DNA from: Eremomyces bilateralis CBS 781.70
Taxonomy: Eukaryota > Ascomycota > Dothideomycetes > Eremomycetales > Eremomycetaceae
Length of the DNA stretch: 64,000 nt
Direction of reading: 5' to 3'
NCBI RefSeq assembly: GCF_010015585.1
Contig: NW_022985073.1
Location: forward strand, 324,929 to 388,928
A program made the position numbers and the translations under genes. The notes under the pieces are model-generated. The model did not search any database, was not told the origin of the DNA, and saw nothing but the letters and a program-made list of their open reading frames with translations. The first letter of the stretch is position 1. Each line of letters begins with the position of its first letter. Below are positions 46,978-57,483 of this stretch, one piece after another.

Positions 46978-48141
46978 ATGGACTCCCGACGTGTCTCGCC
47001 ATGGACGAGTGCCATACTAATCCTGCTGGTTTGGTCGACTGTTTGCTCCGCCGTCGCAAGCGGAGATGGGCCTGTGAAATCAGTCGCGAAGGGATGGTCA
47101 TATAATGATGCTATACCGCTGAGTTGCTTGAACCGGAAAATGTGAGTAACGAGTGAGAGCGCGTGGAACCTATGAATACCAAACCAACGAAGCTAACCTC
47201 TGCTATAGAGAGAGTGGGGAACATGTATGCTGCACGAGACAGATATTGCGACGATATAGGAGCAATTGCTTATGAATGAGCGCTAGATCACGGACGAGAA
47301 TGGCCAACTGCAATATATCCCCTTCCATATCTGCAAGGAGACCGGTCGACCCCTCGAACTCCTCTATGGAGTTGATACCAGTATGTCTCCAGCCCCTCCC
47401 CTACACATCCTACTTTGCTTCAGTGACCGCTGACCCCTCCTCCCAGCAATCAACTGTACCCTCGACTTCATCTCCGACTCCCTCTTCCACCTCCTCGAAT
47501 TCTACGTCCACAACGACGCTCCTCTAACCTGCCGTCTCCCCACCCGGCCGCTTCCCTCCCTCTCTCCACCCTCCTCCACCGACAAAGGCGTCCCCGACTC
47601 CGGCCCCCACGACCTGCCCCCACCCCCCGACTCTGCCTCCCGCCCCAACACTGGCATCGGCGCCGACGACCCTCTCTACACACCCCTCCTCGTTGCCCTC
47701 ACCGGCACCCTCCAACTCTCCCACCTGCATGTCTCCAACCACCTCAACCTCATCGTGCACACCGCCCACGGTGCCCTCTCCCCCTCCACCTCTCCCCCTC
47801 CCAACACCAACACCCCGCAACGACGAAAGGGTGCGAAAGACGGCCTCATCACCGCCGCGACCGCGTACTCCAGCCCCCCATTCCCGCACACCGATTCCAG
47901 CAACGCGAAGCTCGTGATCGGCGACGAGCTCACGCTGCGGTTTACGGTACGGTGGTATGGCGGAGCGCTGCCGGTGGACGGGGCGTCCGGGACGAGGGTT
48001 TCATGGGCGGGCTGTTTGTATTATTTGGCGGTAGGGGCCGGGTTTGGGGGAGGGGTGGTGTTTGCGTGGTTGAGGAGGGGGAAGAGGGCGGGACCGATTT
48101 TGGCGATGTATGGGGGTGGGGGGAGTGGGAAGCGGGATTAG
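46978..48141 (+). CDS. Unknown type I membrane protein with signal peptide
   Basis: Four exons: 46978-47141, 47209-47224, 47287-47380 and 47447-48141, giving 322 residues. Exon 2 is only 16 bp; its introns (67 and 62 bp) and the third (66 bp, GTATGT..CCCAG) restore one frame. The product has a signal peptide (SAILILLVWSTVCSAVASG). A lumenal domain holds four Cys, in LSCLNR, HICKET, INCTLD and LTCRLP, fit for two disulfides. A Pro/Ser/Asn-rich linker follows, then a beta-rich part (LVIGDELTLRFTVRWYGG). One membrane segment (CLYYLAVGAGFGGGVVFAW) and a basic Gly-rich tail end it. I do not recognise the family; the layout suggests a secretory-pathway or surface membrane protein. The 3' end is extremely G-rich. 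Confidence 0.78.
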
Positions 48142-48544
48142 GGGGGGGGATTGGATTGGGATTGTGGATATACCCTAATGTTGGAAGTGAGGATGGGCTG
48201 TGTTTTGGGAATTTGGTGTGGTGATGAGCTAAGCTGGTGGAAGTTGATATAGCGGTTGAGATTGTTGTTGTACATTTGTCTAGATCTGGTCCATAAAGCC
48301 AAGGCTAGGACTATTTACGAAAAGCCTTCTATGATATAAATGCCAACGCTATGAACATCCCTTGTTTTTATACATGTCCCTCCAAGAAGCCATGGTACAG
48401 GAATTACACATAATGCTCAGACAAACACCATGGTCACGGAATCTTCCAAGACCTACAATCCCCATCTGATCCCACGCCTGTCCAGCTCCATCAACGAGTG
48501 AACTTCCACTGACGCGTTTATCGATGCCTCAAGTCAACCACCCC
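48142..48544. other. Convergent gap
   Basis: 3' flanks of the membrane protein and Mrp21 genes. No gene seen. Confidence 0.6.
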
Positions 48545-49315
48545 TCACCACCCCTTCGTCCTCAACTCCTGCACCCTCTTCACCATCAACTCAAACTCCT
48601 TTGAAAACCTCCTTCTCCAACTCTCCCTCGCCACCCGCTTCCGCTTCAACCCCGGCCGCTCATGGAACTTCTGCCGATGCATATCCGTCTTCACTTTATT
48701 CCGCCGCAGCGTCATGTCCAAGTTCCGGATTGCGTACGCCACGTCCCCCTTCAACCCCACGTTCTCCCGCTGCACCTTGATCGAGCGGCCCACCGTCGGG
48801 TTCGTCCGCACGGTGCGTTCCTCCACCTCGGTCGCGGAGTGGGGGAAGGGCGCCGAGGCGGACGCGGGCACAGCACGGCGGAGGGCGGCGAAGTCGGCGG
48901 TGAGGTCGTGTGGGTCCCGTTGGGATTTGCGGAGGCGCGAGCGCATGCCTTCGGCGATGGAGACATGGGGGGTGTCCGAGCGGCGGGGTTGGGTCCATGA
49001 GGGCGAGGAGGTGACGGGGCCGGAGGAACGGGAGAAGGTGAAGTCGGAGAGGACGTCTCGGGAGTTGCGGGGGTTAGGGGTAGAGGTGGATGAGTCGTTG
49101 GAGTGCTTAGGTTCGTCGGAGTTGCCTTGGGCGGCGGATTGGGCTTGGCATAGTCGGGTTTGGGAGAGGAAGCGCCGCTGAGCGGGGTTTAGGAGGGGAT
49201 TAGGTGAGGATGGGATGATTGTGCGCGATGGCGGGTTTCGAAGGATGTGTGATATGCGATTGGCAGCTTGTCGCTGGATCTGAACGAGGCATCGTGCCCC
49301 TCGGTGCGATGGCAT
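48545..49315 (-). CDS. MRP21: Mitochondrial ribosomal protein bS21m (Mrp21)
   Basis: A single exon of 256 residues. The N-terminus is basic and Arg/Ser-rich (RGARCLVQIQRQAANRISHI), a likely mitochondrial presequence. The middle is disordered (Ser/Pro/Asn-rich). The last 70 residues form the S21 domain: GRSIKVQRENVGLKGDVAYA, then LDMTLRRNKVKTDMHRQKFH and a very basic end RPGLKRKRVARESWRRR to LRTKGW. This matches fungal Mrp21, a small-subunit protein near the decoding region of the mitoribosome. The start is the first ATG and has a compatible presequence. Sure of family. Confidence 0.9.
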   Translation of the reverse strand: MPSHRGARCLVQIQRQAANRISHILRNPPSRTIIPSSPNPLLNPAQRRFLSQTRLCQAQSAAQGNSDEPKHSNDSSTSTPNPRNSRDVLSDFTFSRSSGPVTSSPSWTQPRRSDTPHVSIAEGMRSRLRKSQRDPHDLTADFAALRRAVPASASAPFPHSATEVEERTVRTNPTVGRSIKVQRENVGLKGDVAYAIRNLDMTLRRNKVKTDMHRQKFHERPGLKRKRVARESWRRRFSKEFELMVKRVQELRTKGW

Positions 49316-49726
49316 TGTGACGAGATAGTAGGACCCAAAGCTCTATCATCGACTTCTCATGTTTAAGAGGGGGATCTAGATGGTAGAAATGATATATGTG
49401 GAGGATGATTGGATTGCGGATTGGGTAGTATGGTGGACTGATAGAGTTAATGTTGAAATCAAAGATTCGTAGTGGAAAAAGTGCCTAATAAAGCACGAGC
49501 CAAATATTCCTTCAGTTCATCCCGCAGCTCAAGTATCAGGAACACATCAACTTCTGCTTTCAACTTTCGCTCACTCCTTTAATCTGCCGTCTTTTCCTCC
49601 TTCTTGAACACGGTGCTGGAGAACCCCTAAAATATTTTAACATCTCTGGCATTCATTCCATTCGGCCAACCCGAAGCGACACGCAGAGTTCCACCTACCA
49701 TACGTCCCCGGGCATACAGCGTCTCG
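49316..49726. promoter_or_regulatory. Shared divergent upstream region of Mrp21 and the RBM25-like gene
   Basis: 411 bp between opposite start codons. No obvious TATA box. Confidence 0.55.
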
Positions 49727-52204
49727 ATGTACAACTATCAAGGTATTGCATATCCCTCTTCCGTTTGCGCTAAAGCCTAACTAACAATCCAATAGCGCCC
49801 GGCCAATATGGTGGTCCTCCTGGATATGGCGGATTTCCCGGCCAATCCAACTCTCCCCCCGGAGTGGGCGCGCCAGGCATGGGTACGTCCTCCTCACTTT
49901 CACGACCATACTCCACTAACATCACGAAGGTCCCCCGGGGTCTTCAGCTCCACCAGGTGTAGGCGCACCTCCAGGCGTTGGATCACTCCAGAACCCTCTT
50001 CCGAACCGACCAACCGGCCTGCCAGCCAACTTCCAACCCCCCGCGAACATGCCCAACATCAACTTCTCCGCACCCGTCATCCGACTCGGGACCACAGGCC
50101 CCGGCAAGGCCGGACCAGGGGAAGGTCGACGAGACGACAGTGGCCCACGAGGGAGTCGCTCTGGGCTAGGGATGGGTGACTTCCGCGGGGACGGACAACG
50201 CCAGCAGATGCGGGACGCGATGGCCGCGTTGGTGCCGCCGACGCGCGAGGAGATTGCGCGCACGATCTTCGTGGGCAACATCACAGCCGGAGTGGGCGGC
50301 AACGACGGCATGGAGCGGATCCTACGAAGCGCGGGACATCTGCGACGGTGGACGCGGGCGACGGATGCAGATGGGAAGGAGATGGATTTTGGGTTCGCGG
50401 AGTTTGAGGATGCGGAGAGCCTGGAGACGGCGGCGGACGTGCTGCAGGACGTGATGGTGCCGGTGAAGAAGGCGGAAGCGGGAAAGTCTTCCGATGAAGA
50501 GATGGAGAAGTCAAAGTTGCTGGTAAGTTGATCATGGGTTACAGTGAGTACTTAGGCTGATCCTCTAGGTCATTGTCGACGACGCGTCGAAGAAGTACGC
50601 GGAGGAATGGAGAATCAAACGAACCGAAGACCCTTCACAGCACGCTTTCAGAGTTGACACGGCGCGAGATGCATTGACTGGGGTCCTAGCGAGCCTTTTC
50701 AACCCGATGCCCGACGTCTCCAGGGATGCGGATGGCGATAGCTCGATGCGCGACGAGAAGCAAGAAGCCGATCCCGTCACTGGGGAGATCATCACCATCC
50801 CAATCACCGTCGAAGACGAGCTCTCCGACATCCCCGCTGAGATGCGGGAGATTGTCGCCGGAGAAATCGCTGCGTTCCGGGAACGAAGCAACCGCCGCGA
50901 CCAGGAGCGACTGCGACGCGAAGAAGAACTCGAAAATGTCGAAAAGCAGCGTAACATCACATCCCGACTCAGCCGTCTCGCATCTCCGCCTCATACCGCA
51001 CCGACCGGACCCGGCGGCGCCAATCACATCCCCACCGGCCCAGCGGGCGCCCCTAGCGGCCCCAAAGCGCTCGCCCCCACCAACGGCGTCTCCTTCGTCA
51101 ACGGCGCCTCTAATGGCCTCTCTACCTGGCTCGGCAAAGAAGACACCGACAGCGACGCGTCCGACTCCGAACTCGAACGTCGCCGCGCCGACAAAAAACG
51201 CGCCGACCTCGACAAGCTCGCGCACGACTACTCCCGCCGCTGGGAAAACCGCGAGCGCTCCCGCGCTGCCGCCGTCGAGCGCGAGCAAGCCCGCGACGAG
51301 GACGACGAACGCGCCCGCGCCAAGGAGAAGGCGTCCCTAGCCCAGCGGCTCCGCGACTGGAACGACGACGCCGAGGCCGCCCGCAAGACGGACGACTACT
51401 ACCTCGACCGCAGTCTCTGGCTGCGCAAGCGCGCGGCGATCCGCGGGCGCGAGGCGCTGAACGACGAGCGCGACCGCGTGGCGGAGGGGCTGGAGCAGGC
51501 AAAGGACCACGAGCGGCGGGAGCAGGCGCGGGACATGGCGGACTCGTTCCTCAGTACGCAGGCGCGGGAGTTCGGGGCGCCGGCGGCGGGGACGGTGGCG
51601 AGGGAACCGGCAAGGTTTAAGATGTCGTTGGGGGCGGCGGCGCAGAAGGCGCAGGCGGCGGCGGCGCCGAGGCGGACGGTGGCGGAGGTAGAGGGGCTGT
51701 TGGAGGATGAGGAGGAGGGGCAGGCGACAGGGCGGCGGACGTTGGTGCCGATTCAGTATGACGCGGCGGAGGCGGGCGGGGCGGGGTTGAGTGAGGAGGA
51801 GCGGGCGCAGGCGGTCAAGGCGCTGGCGGGGGAGATTCCGACGGATCGGGAAGGGTTGTGGGGTTGGAAAGTGCGGTGGGAGTTTGTGGACGACGCGGTG
51901 GTGAGCGAGCAGTTGAAGCCATTCGTGGAGAAGAAGATCGTGGAGTATCTGGGTGTGCAGGAGCAGATGCTGGTGGATGTGGTGGAGGAACATATCCGCA
52001 AGCGGGGGGCGCCGGGGGAATTGGTGGGGGAGTTGGAAGGGGTAAGTCTACATTTCTTTCTCCTTTTTGTGGTTATAGTTCTGTGCTTGACTTGATGCTG
52101 ATATGTTATAGGCATTGGACGAGGAGGCGGAGAATTTGGTGAAGAAGCTCTGGCGTATGATCATCTTCTTCTCCGAGAGCGAGAAGCGTGGGTTGTCGAC
52201 TTGA
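49727..52204 (+). CDS. RBM25: RBM25/Snu71-like splicing factor with RRM and PWI domain
   Basis: Five exons: 49727-49742, 49796-49882, 49930-50522, 50569-52041 and 52112-52204, giving 753 residues. Exon 1 is only 16 bp (MYNYQ plus one base). Introns are 53, 47, 46 and 70 bp with GT..AG ends. The order is a Gly/Pro-rich N-terminus (GYGGFPGQSNSPPGVG), an RRM near 146-213 (TIFVGNIT.. RNP2; FGFAEFED.. RNP1), a charged middle with long Glu/Arg/Lys/Asp-rich coiled stretches and RS-like runs (DYSRRWENRERSR), and a C-terminal PWI domain near 660-753 (WEFVDDAVVSEQLKPFVEKK onward, ending WRMIIFFSESEKRGLST). This is the architecture of RBM25 and yeast Snu71, which act in U1-linked splice-site choice. Nuclear location is expected. 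Confidence 0.9.
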
Positions 52205-53222
52205 TCGGTTTTAACTCCACGTACTCGAGACGAGATTCCATGATGGACAAATTCTACTAATTGTCGAGGTGTCGCTTATTTTCTTGCTGAACGGCATACG
52301 TAACCTAAGTTCTGCTCATGAGTTTGTACGAAGTTCTGCTCGAACCACGGTGCCATATCAGTGTCCGGTCGTGGCTTCAACTGGGTTGAAGGACACTGAA
52401 CTTATTCTGTACGATTACCGGCATACCCGCCGGAACCAGAACACTACATAGTTGAAATTCCGAAAAGTCCAGAGATCAAAGGGTTACAAAGGATCCAATA
52501 GTTGTCCGCATCTCCTGACATCACCAAGTCCACGCGGGATTCTCTCGTTCTCTGCCATTGATCGACACCGACTACGGTAGCGCCCTCGGCATCAGTCCTT
52601 CAACCTTCTCGAATATATATGGATCCTTAGGGACCGGGAGTTTGAAACACCGTTCCAGAAGGCCCGTGGAAGGAAATTGAATTCATTTCACCTGATGAAG
52701 TGATGAAGCACCTGGGTATCCTCGGCATGAGAAACCGCGGCAGCGCGGCAGCATTGGCCGAGACAACAAATCCCTGGAGCATCAGATGCCACTGACGTGA
52801 CGTCGATTATTTATTTTATGCCGCCGGATGTAACGTGTCTTGTCCTCCTTGCGAATTGTAGAATCCTCCTTCTTTCTCTCGTTTGTATACTATTTTCATC
52901 TGTTTTTTGGATATCGTTGGAGGCGTGACATCTGACCGTCTGGAACTTCCATCACTCCACCAAACTGCACGCCGACGCATACTACGGGAACTAACGACGC
53001 GGGGAAGCTCAACCTACGTCTCAATAATTGTGTAAGACGAGTAACGAACGGCTATTCCTCCTTAGCCTGGTCAGTGAGACAGAAAAGAAAGTTGAAGTGC
53101 AGACGCTTGCAGCTGGAAAGTTAGTCAGAGCCAGTCACAGCTCTCCCAATTCCCGTGAATCATTCACCGTTGGCATTTTATTGGTATCGATTTAATCGCA
53201 TCACTCCCGACTTTTCATCGCC
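52205..53222. other. Gene-free stretch
   Basis: About 1 kb. No gene is seen; the right part is the promoter of the aminotransferase gene. A short frame at 52269-52451 looks like chance. Confidence 0.5.
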
Positions 53223-54668
53223 ATGTCTCCTTCTTCCACTTCCCCGAAACAAATACCGCTTCAACGCCTCACTCCCAGCCGTCGTCTTCAACAAATCTCA
53301 AACCACATGGCGTCCTCCAAACCCTCCGCCTTCCCGGCCTCGACCGTGCCGCAGGCACCGGAAGATCCGCTGTTCGGCCTGATGGCTGCGTACAAGCGGG
53401 ATACCTCGGAGAAGAAGGTGGATTTGGGAATTGGCGCGTATCGTGATGATAATGCGAAGCCGTGGGTGTTGCCGGTGGTGAAGAAGGTGAGTGCGACAGC
53501 GAGTGGCAATGCTTATCGCGAGAACGGGAATACTGACTGTCCTGTTCTCAGGCCGATGATATCCTAAGAAATGATCCAAACCTCAATCATGAATATCTGC
53601 CCATTGCCGGTCTTCCGGAGTTCACTTCCGCATCGCAGAAGCTCATCTTCGGATCGGATAGCCAGGCAATCAAGGACGGTCGCGTAAGTCTGCGCCATCT
53701 ACAACCTCACATCATCCTAACTCCTCTAGGTCGCCTCCATCCAAGCCATCTCCGGCACTGGTTCCCTCCATCTCGGCGCCCTCTTCCTCCGCAAATTCTA
53801 CAACCCCGCCAATCCCCCTAGCATCTACCTCTCCAACCCCACCTGGGCCAACCACCACCAAATCTTCACCAACGTTTCCCTCCAACTCGCCCACTACCCC
53901 TACTTCTCTCCGCAGACCCGCGGCCTCGACTTCACCGGCATGCTCGCCGCCATCTCCGCTGCCCCCACCGGCAGCATCATCCTCCTGCACGCCTGCGCCC
54001 ACAACCCCACCGGCGTCGACCCCACCCAAGCCCAATGGACCCAAATCGCCGACGTCATGGAACAAAAGGGCCTCTTCCCCTTCTTCGACAACGCCTACCA
54101 GGGCTTCGCCTCCGGCGACCTCGACCGCGACGCCTGGGCCATCCGCCACTTCGTCGCCCGCGGCTTCGAGCTGCTGGTCGCGCAGTCGTATGCGAAGAAC
54201 TTCGGATTGTACGGCGAGCGCGCGGGCTGCTTCCACTACGTGGCGCCGGCGACGGCGAGCGCGGCGGACGCGAGCCGTGTGGCGTCGCAGCTGGCGATCT
54301 TGCAGCGGAGCGAGATCTCGAACCCGCCGGCGTATGGGGCGCGGATCGCAAGCACGGTGCTGAACAATGGGGCACTGTTCGCGGAGTGGAAGGAGAATCT
54401 GACAACGATGAGTGGAAGGTTGATTGGGATGCGGGCGGAGTTGCGGGGGTTGTTGGAGAAGAAGGGGACGCCGGGGACGTGGAATCATGTGACGGATCAG
54501 ATTGGGATGTTTAGCTTCACGGGGCTGTCGGAGAAGCAGGTGGGGTTGTTGAGGGAGAAGTGGCATGTGTATATGACGAAGAATGGGCGGGCGAGCGTCG
54601 CGGGGTTGAATAGCCGGAACGTGGAGTATGTGGCGGAGGCGATTGATGACGTTGTGAGGTCGGCCTAG
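53223..54668 (+). CDS. Aspartate aminotransferase
   Basis: Three exons: 53223-53486, 53552-53683 and 53730-54668; introns of 65 and 46 bp. The product has 444 residues from the first ATG. Family features are clear: VDLGIGAYRDDNAKPWVLPV near the start, the HNPTGVDPTQ turn, FFDNAYQGFASGDLDRDAWA, and AQSYAKNFGLYGERAG, whose Lys288 is the pyridoxal-phosphate lysine. The C-terminus includes GRASVAGLNSRN. The enzyme moves amino groups between aspartate and 2-oxoglutarate and feeds the malate-aspartate shuttle. Two in-frame starts matter: Met1 adds a basic, Ser-rich 28-residue lead (LQRLTPSRRLQQISNH), while Met29 begins MASSKPSAFPAS, typical of cytosolic forms. There is no peroxisomal targeting end (it ends VVRSA). 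Confidence 0.95.
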
Positions 54669-54881
54669 GGAGATTAAGACAGACGGGAGAGAGTATTGGG
54701 TTGGACAGTGGATGTGGTAGGATGTGGTATATAACCCATCTAAAATGGGTAATCCAGGCGCTTCGACTTTTGCTGTTTGTTTAGACTGTTCCCACTCATA
54801 CCATAGACTCTCAACACGATACATCAACGCTAGTTAGTATGCAATGTGTATTCCTTTCATCTGACGCATCCCTCGTAAACG

Positions 54882-56118
54882 CTACGTGATCAGATCCCAT
54901 ACTATCATGGTCGAACAGAATGCCCCCGTGGCCCAGAACACCATCTGCGCCGTGCTCTTCCGCTCGGAAGCCCGCTTCAGCTCCTTGGTGCCCCTATCTA
55001 CGTTCACGGCCGTGTCCATCGCATCTTCCTGTAATTGCGAGATGTGGTCCGCCTGCACCGAAATCTCCGTGGCCAACTGCGTGTTCAGCTCCGCGATGGT
55101 GACCATCGACTGCTGAGTTTGCCTGCCACCAACGCGTTAGCATAATTCCCATGTATGACCGGAATCTTTCGGTCGACGTACCTGATCTGCTCCATATCCC
55201 GCTCTGCCTGCTTTAAGATCAGATCCTCCTCCTCCTGCAACATCTGCAGCTCCTCCTGACTCATCTGGCCCTCCAATTCCCTCCTCTGGCTCTCCCCCTC
55301 CTCCACCTCCTCCGCACTCGCCGCTCCCCCCACCCCCCTAAAAAACTCCATCTCCTCCTTCCCCATCCCCTTCCCTCCCACCCTCCCACCAATCCCTCCC
55401 CCAACTCTCCCTCCTGCCCCTCCCTTTCCCCATAAACTCCTCGCCCTCTCCCTCTCCCTCTCCACCCATACCTCCACCATCCCGCCCTGCACCTCCCCCA
55501 CCCTCCTCAACCGCCCCCTCAAATCCGCCGCCACCCCCTCCCAAAACTCCCTTCTCTGCCGCCCCTGCGTCTCCTCCGCCACCTCCTCCTCGCTCCGCGC
55601 GCCCCCCGCCGCCCACCGCTCCAGCGTGCGCGCCACCGCGTTCTTTTGCGTCGATGTGACGGAGGAGTCGAGGTGCGTGGTCACGGCGGTGGAGAGCGCG
55701 GTGATGCTGGAGGCGAGGTTGCGGAGGAGGGTGGAGGTGGAGGCATCGATTTGGTGGCGTTCAGGGGCGGTGAGGGGGGTGGTGGCAGAGGTGGGTGGTG
55801 GGGGTGTGAGGGTGGTGGAGGAGGAGAGGGTGGAGAGGGAGGAGGAAAGGGAGGGGCGGCGGGCAGCGCGGTGAGTTTGGTGGAGGGGGAGGGCGAGGTA
55901 GGAGGGACGGATTTGTTGGAGGTAGGCGTGGAGTTTGGAAATTTGGGCGTTCTGAGCGAGGTTAGCGGGTTGGGGAGGGTTGGGGAGGGTTGGGGACGTA
56001 CAATGGCGTAGGCTTCTTTCAGGAACTTGTCGATGCGGGAGAGGTCGAGTGGTTTGGGGGAGATGGGTGGTGTGGAGTGCTGCTTGAGCGCGGCGTTGAA
56101 GATGGGGGAGATGTCCAT
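54882..56118 (-). CDS. UFE1: ER t-SNARE Ufe1 (syntaxin-18 family)
   Basis: Three exons on the minus strand: 56002-56118, 55182-55951 and 54882-55122. Introns of 50 bp (55952-56001) and 59 bp (55123-55181) restore one frame of 375 residues. The start MDISPIFNAALKQH is a typical syntaxin-18 N-terminal peptide. The SNARE motif (QEELQMLQEEEDLILKQAER to the last helix) spans the second intron and holds the Q-layer Gln in VQADHISQLQEDAMDTA. The C-terminus is a tail anchor (MVFWATGAFCSTMIVWDLIT). In this family the protein sits in the ER membrane and receives Golgi-derived vesicles with Sec20, Use1 and Sec22. The middle is low-complexity Gly/Ser/Pro. The gene's 3' end faces the aminotransferase gene 213 bp away. 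Confidence 0.9.
55952..56001. other. Telomere-like G-run array inside a 50 bp Ufe1 intron
   Basis: The plus strand of this intron reads gggttgggga repeated three times (ggttgggg about every 10 bp), which could fold as a G-quadruplex. The transcript carries the C-rich strand, so the structure would form in the DNA template strand or on antisense RNA. Confidence 0.6.
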
Positions 56119-57483
56119 GATTGGTTTCGGAAGGTTTTAGCCGGATTATATGGGTTCGTGTTAGCTCATATTGTAGACAACTCAAAGTTGAGGAGCTGGT
56201 CTTGGTGTCGTCACGGTCGTCAACAATTCGATGCCACGATGTCAACATTTCGATGCCACGATGTCAACATTTCGATGAAGCTCATATATGCCTGAGGCAT
56301 TTAGTATTTGATGCCTAATATTGGTTTCAGTTTGAGAAACGGCCGATCCTCTCACAGGCCAGTTTCTGCTTCAGTTGTTCAAGACAACGCAAACAACATT
56401 TTACGGTTGTATAGGTATATTCTCATGGATTAGAGAGTGCTATCCTTGAAATCTTCACGCTGCCTATGTCGTCGAAAACAATGATTGACACCTCTCTCAA
56501 CCGCTTCCCTCTGTGTCAAGCCTTCAACGGACCGTATCCTGACCACCTATGGAAAGAGGGCCTGCTTAGCAACTAGAATGCGATTCAAGTCAATATGTTT
56601 ATCAAGTAATAGTTCTCGTAAGAGCGATTTCAATGGTGCCGACGCTAATCAACGCATCTGATCGCCTACATCTTACCTGAAAACAAGGTATGAAGGTCTA
56701 CCCCACCACATGTAACAATCAGTCATCTTCTCTTCCGCATTTCCTGTTGCCCAAATTCCATCCCACCGGGACTTTTTTCCTGCCGATTCCGACATCGCAC
56801 ATGCGACAGATAAAGGCGCACATGCCCCTAAACTAGAACCTGCAGCATCGCAACCGAGGGGTTGAGAGCAGAGACGCATTATCAATCATGTAACCAATGG
56901 CGGGTCGGGTAAATCAAAGAAGTCGCTCCGGGCGATCGAATGATGATCTATTAGGAGGCTTGCAAAGTGGCAATCCTCCGTGGAGAAATGCGGAGAGGAA
57001 ATCTCGCGAAAATCGCTGTTCTCGAGGAGAGGCGATTGCTGAGAAACCTCTGATGTTAGGCCCGTATGACGGGGGACTCGGTCTACTGACATTCAACCTC
57101 CATCCTCTAGGTGACAGCGAATATTTCACATCTCAGATCTCACATCATCGGACCGGAGCCGAAACGTAGAAAATCAAAGGCTAGACCATCTCAAACGTCG
57201 AGCATTTCCAATTTAATGTTCGGATTGGTTACATCCATAGTCCGAGCCATGGACTAAAACGGCATCCCGGCACTTCTTCCCCCCCACAGTTTCGCCGCAC
57301 TTAGTCTTCTGCCGCACGTTCTCTTTCTCGTCACGCCGTAGATCAGTCTTTGAATCATCTCAATAAATATCCGAAGACGCCCAATCGTGTGTTTCTGGCT
57401 CATCCTCCTCTTTTCATCGCCAGTTGACCGTTGGCAACTCTCATTATCTCACACAATACGCCAGTGTCACCTGAATCGCCACC
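56119..57483. other. Gene-free stretch, mostly the divergent region between Ufe1 and 5-aminolevulinate synthase
   Basis: 1.36 kb between opposite start codons. It holds a 22 bp tandem repeat at 56228 and an inverted CCAAT box (attgg, 57224-57228) 256 bp before the hemA start. Frames within are short and domain-free. Confidence 0.5.
56228..56277 (+). repeat. 22 bp tandem repeat, 2.3 copies
   Basis: Units 56228-56249 and 56250-56271 are identical (tcgatgccacgatgtcaaca plus tt), with a partial third copy. Just before it, cgtcaacaatt resembles a further diverged copy. Confidence 0.85.

Noticed and set aside
51337-51993. 218-codon minus-strand frame opposite the RBM25-like gene
   Set aside because: His/Leu/Arg-rich shadow of a Glu/Arg-rich coding strand.
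53712-54827. 371-codon minus-strand frame opposite the aminotransferase
   Set aside because: It lies fully over the aminotransferase's third exon and is Arg/Pro/Gly/Val-rich. It is a shadow of GC-rich third positions in the real gene.
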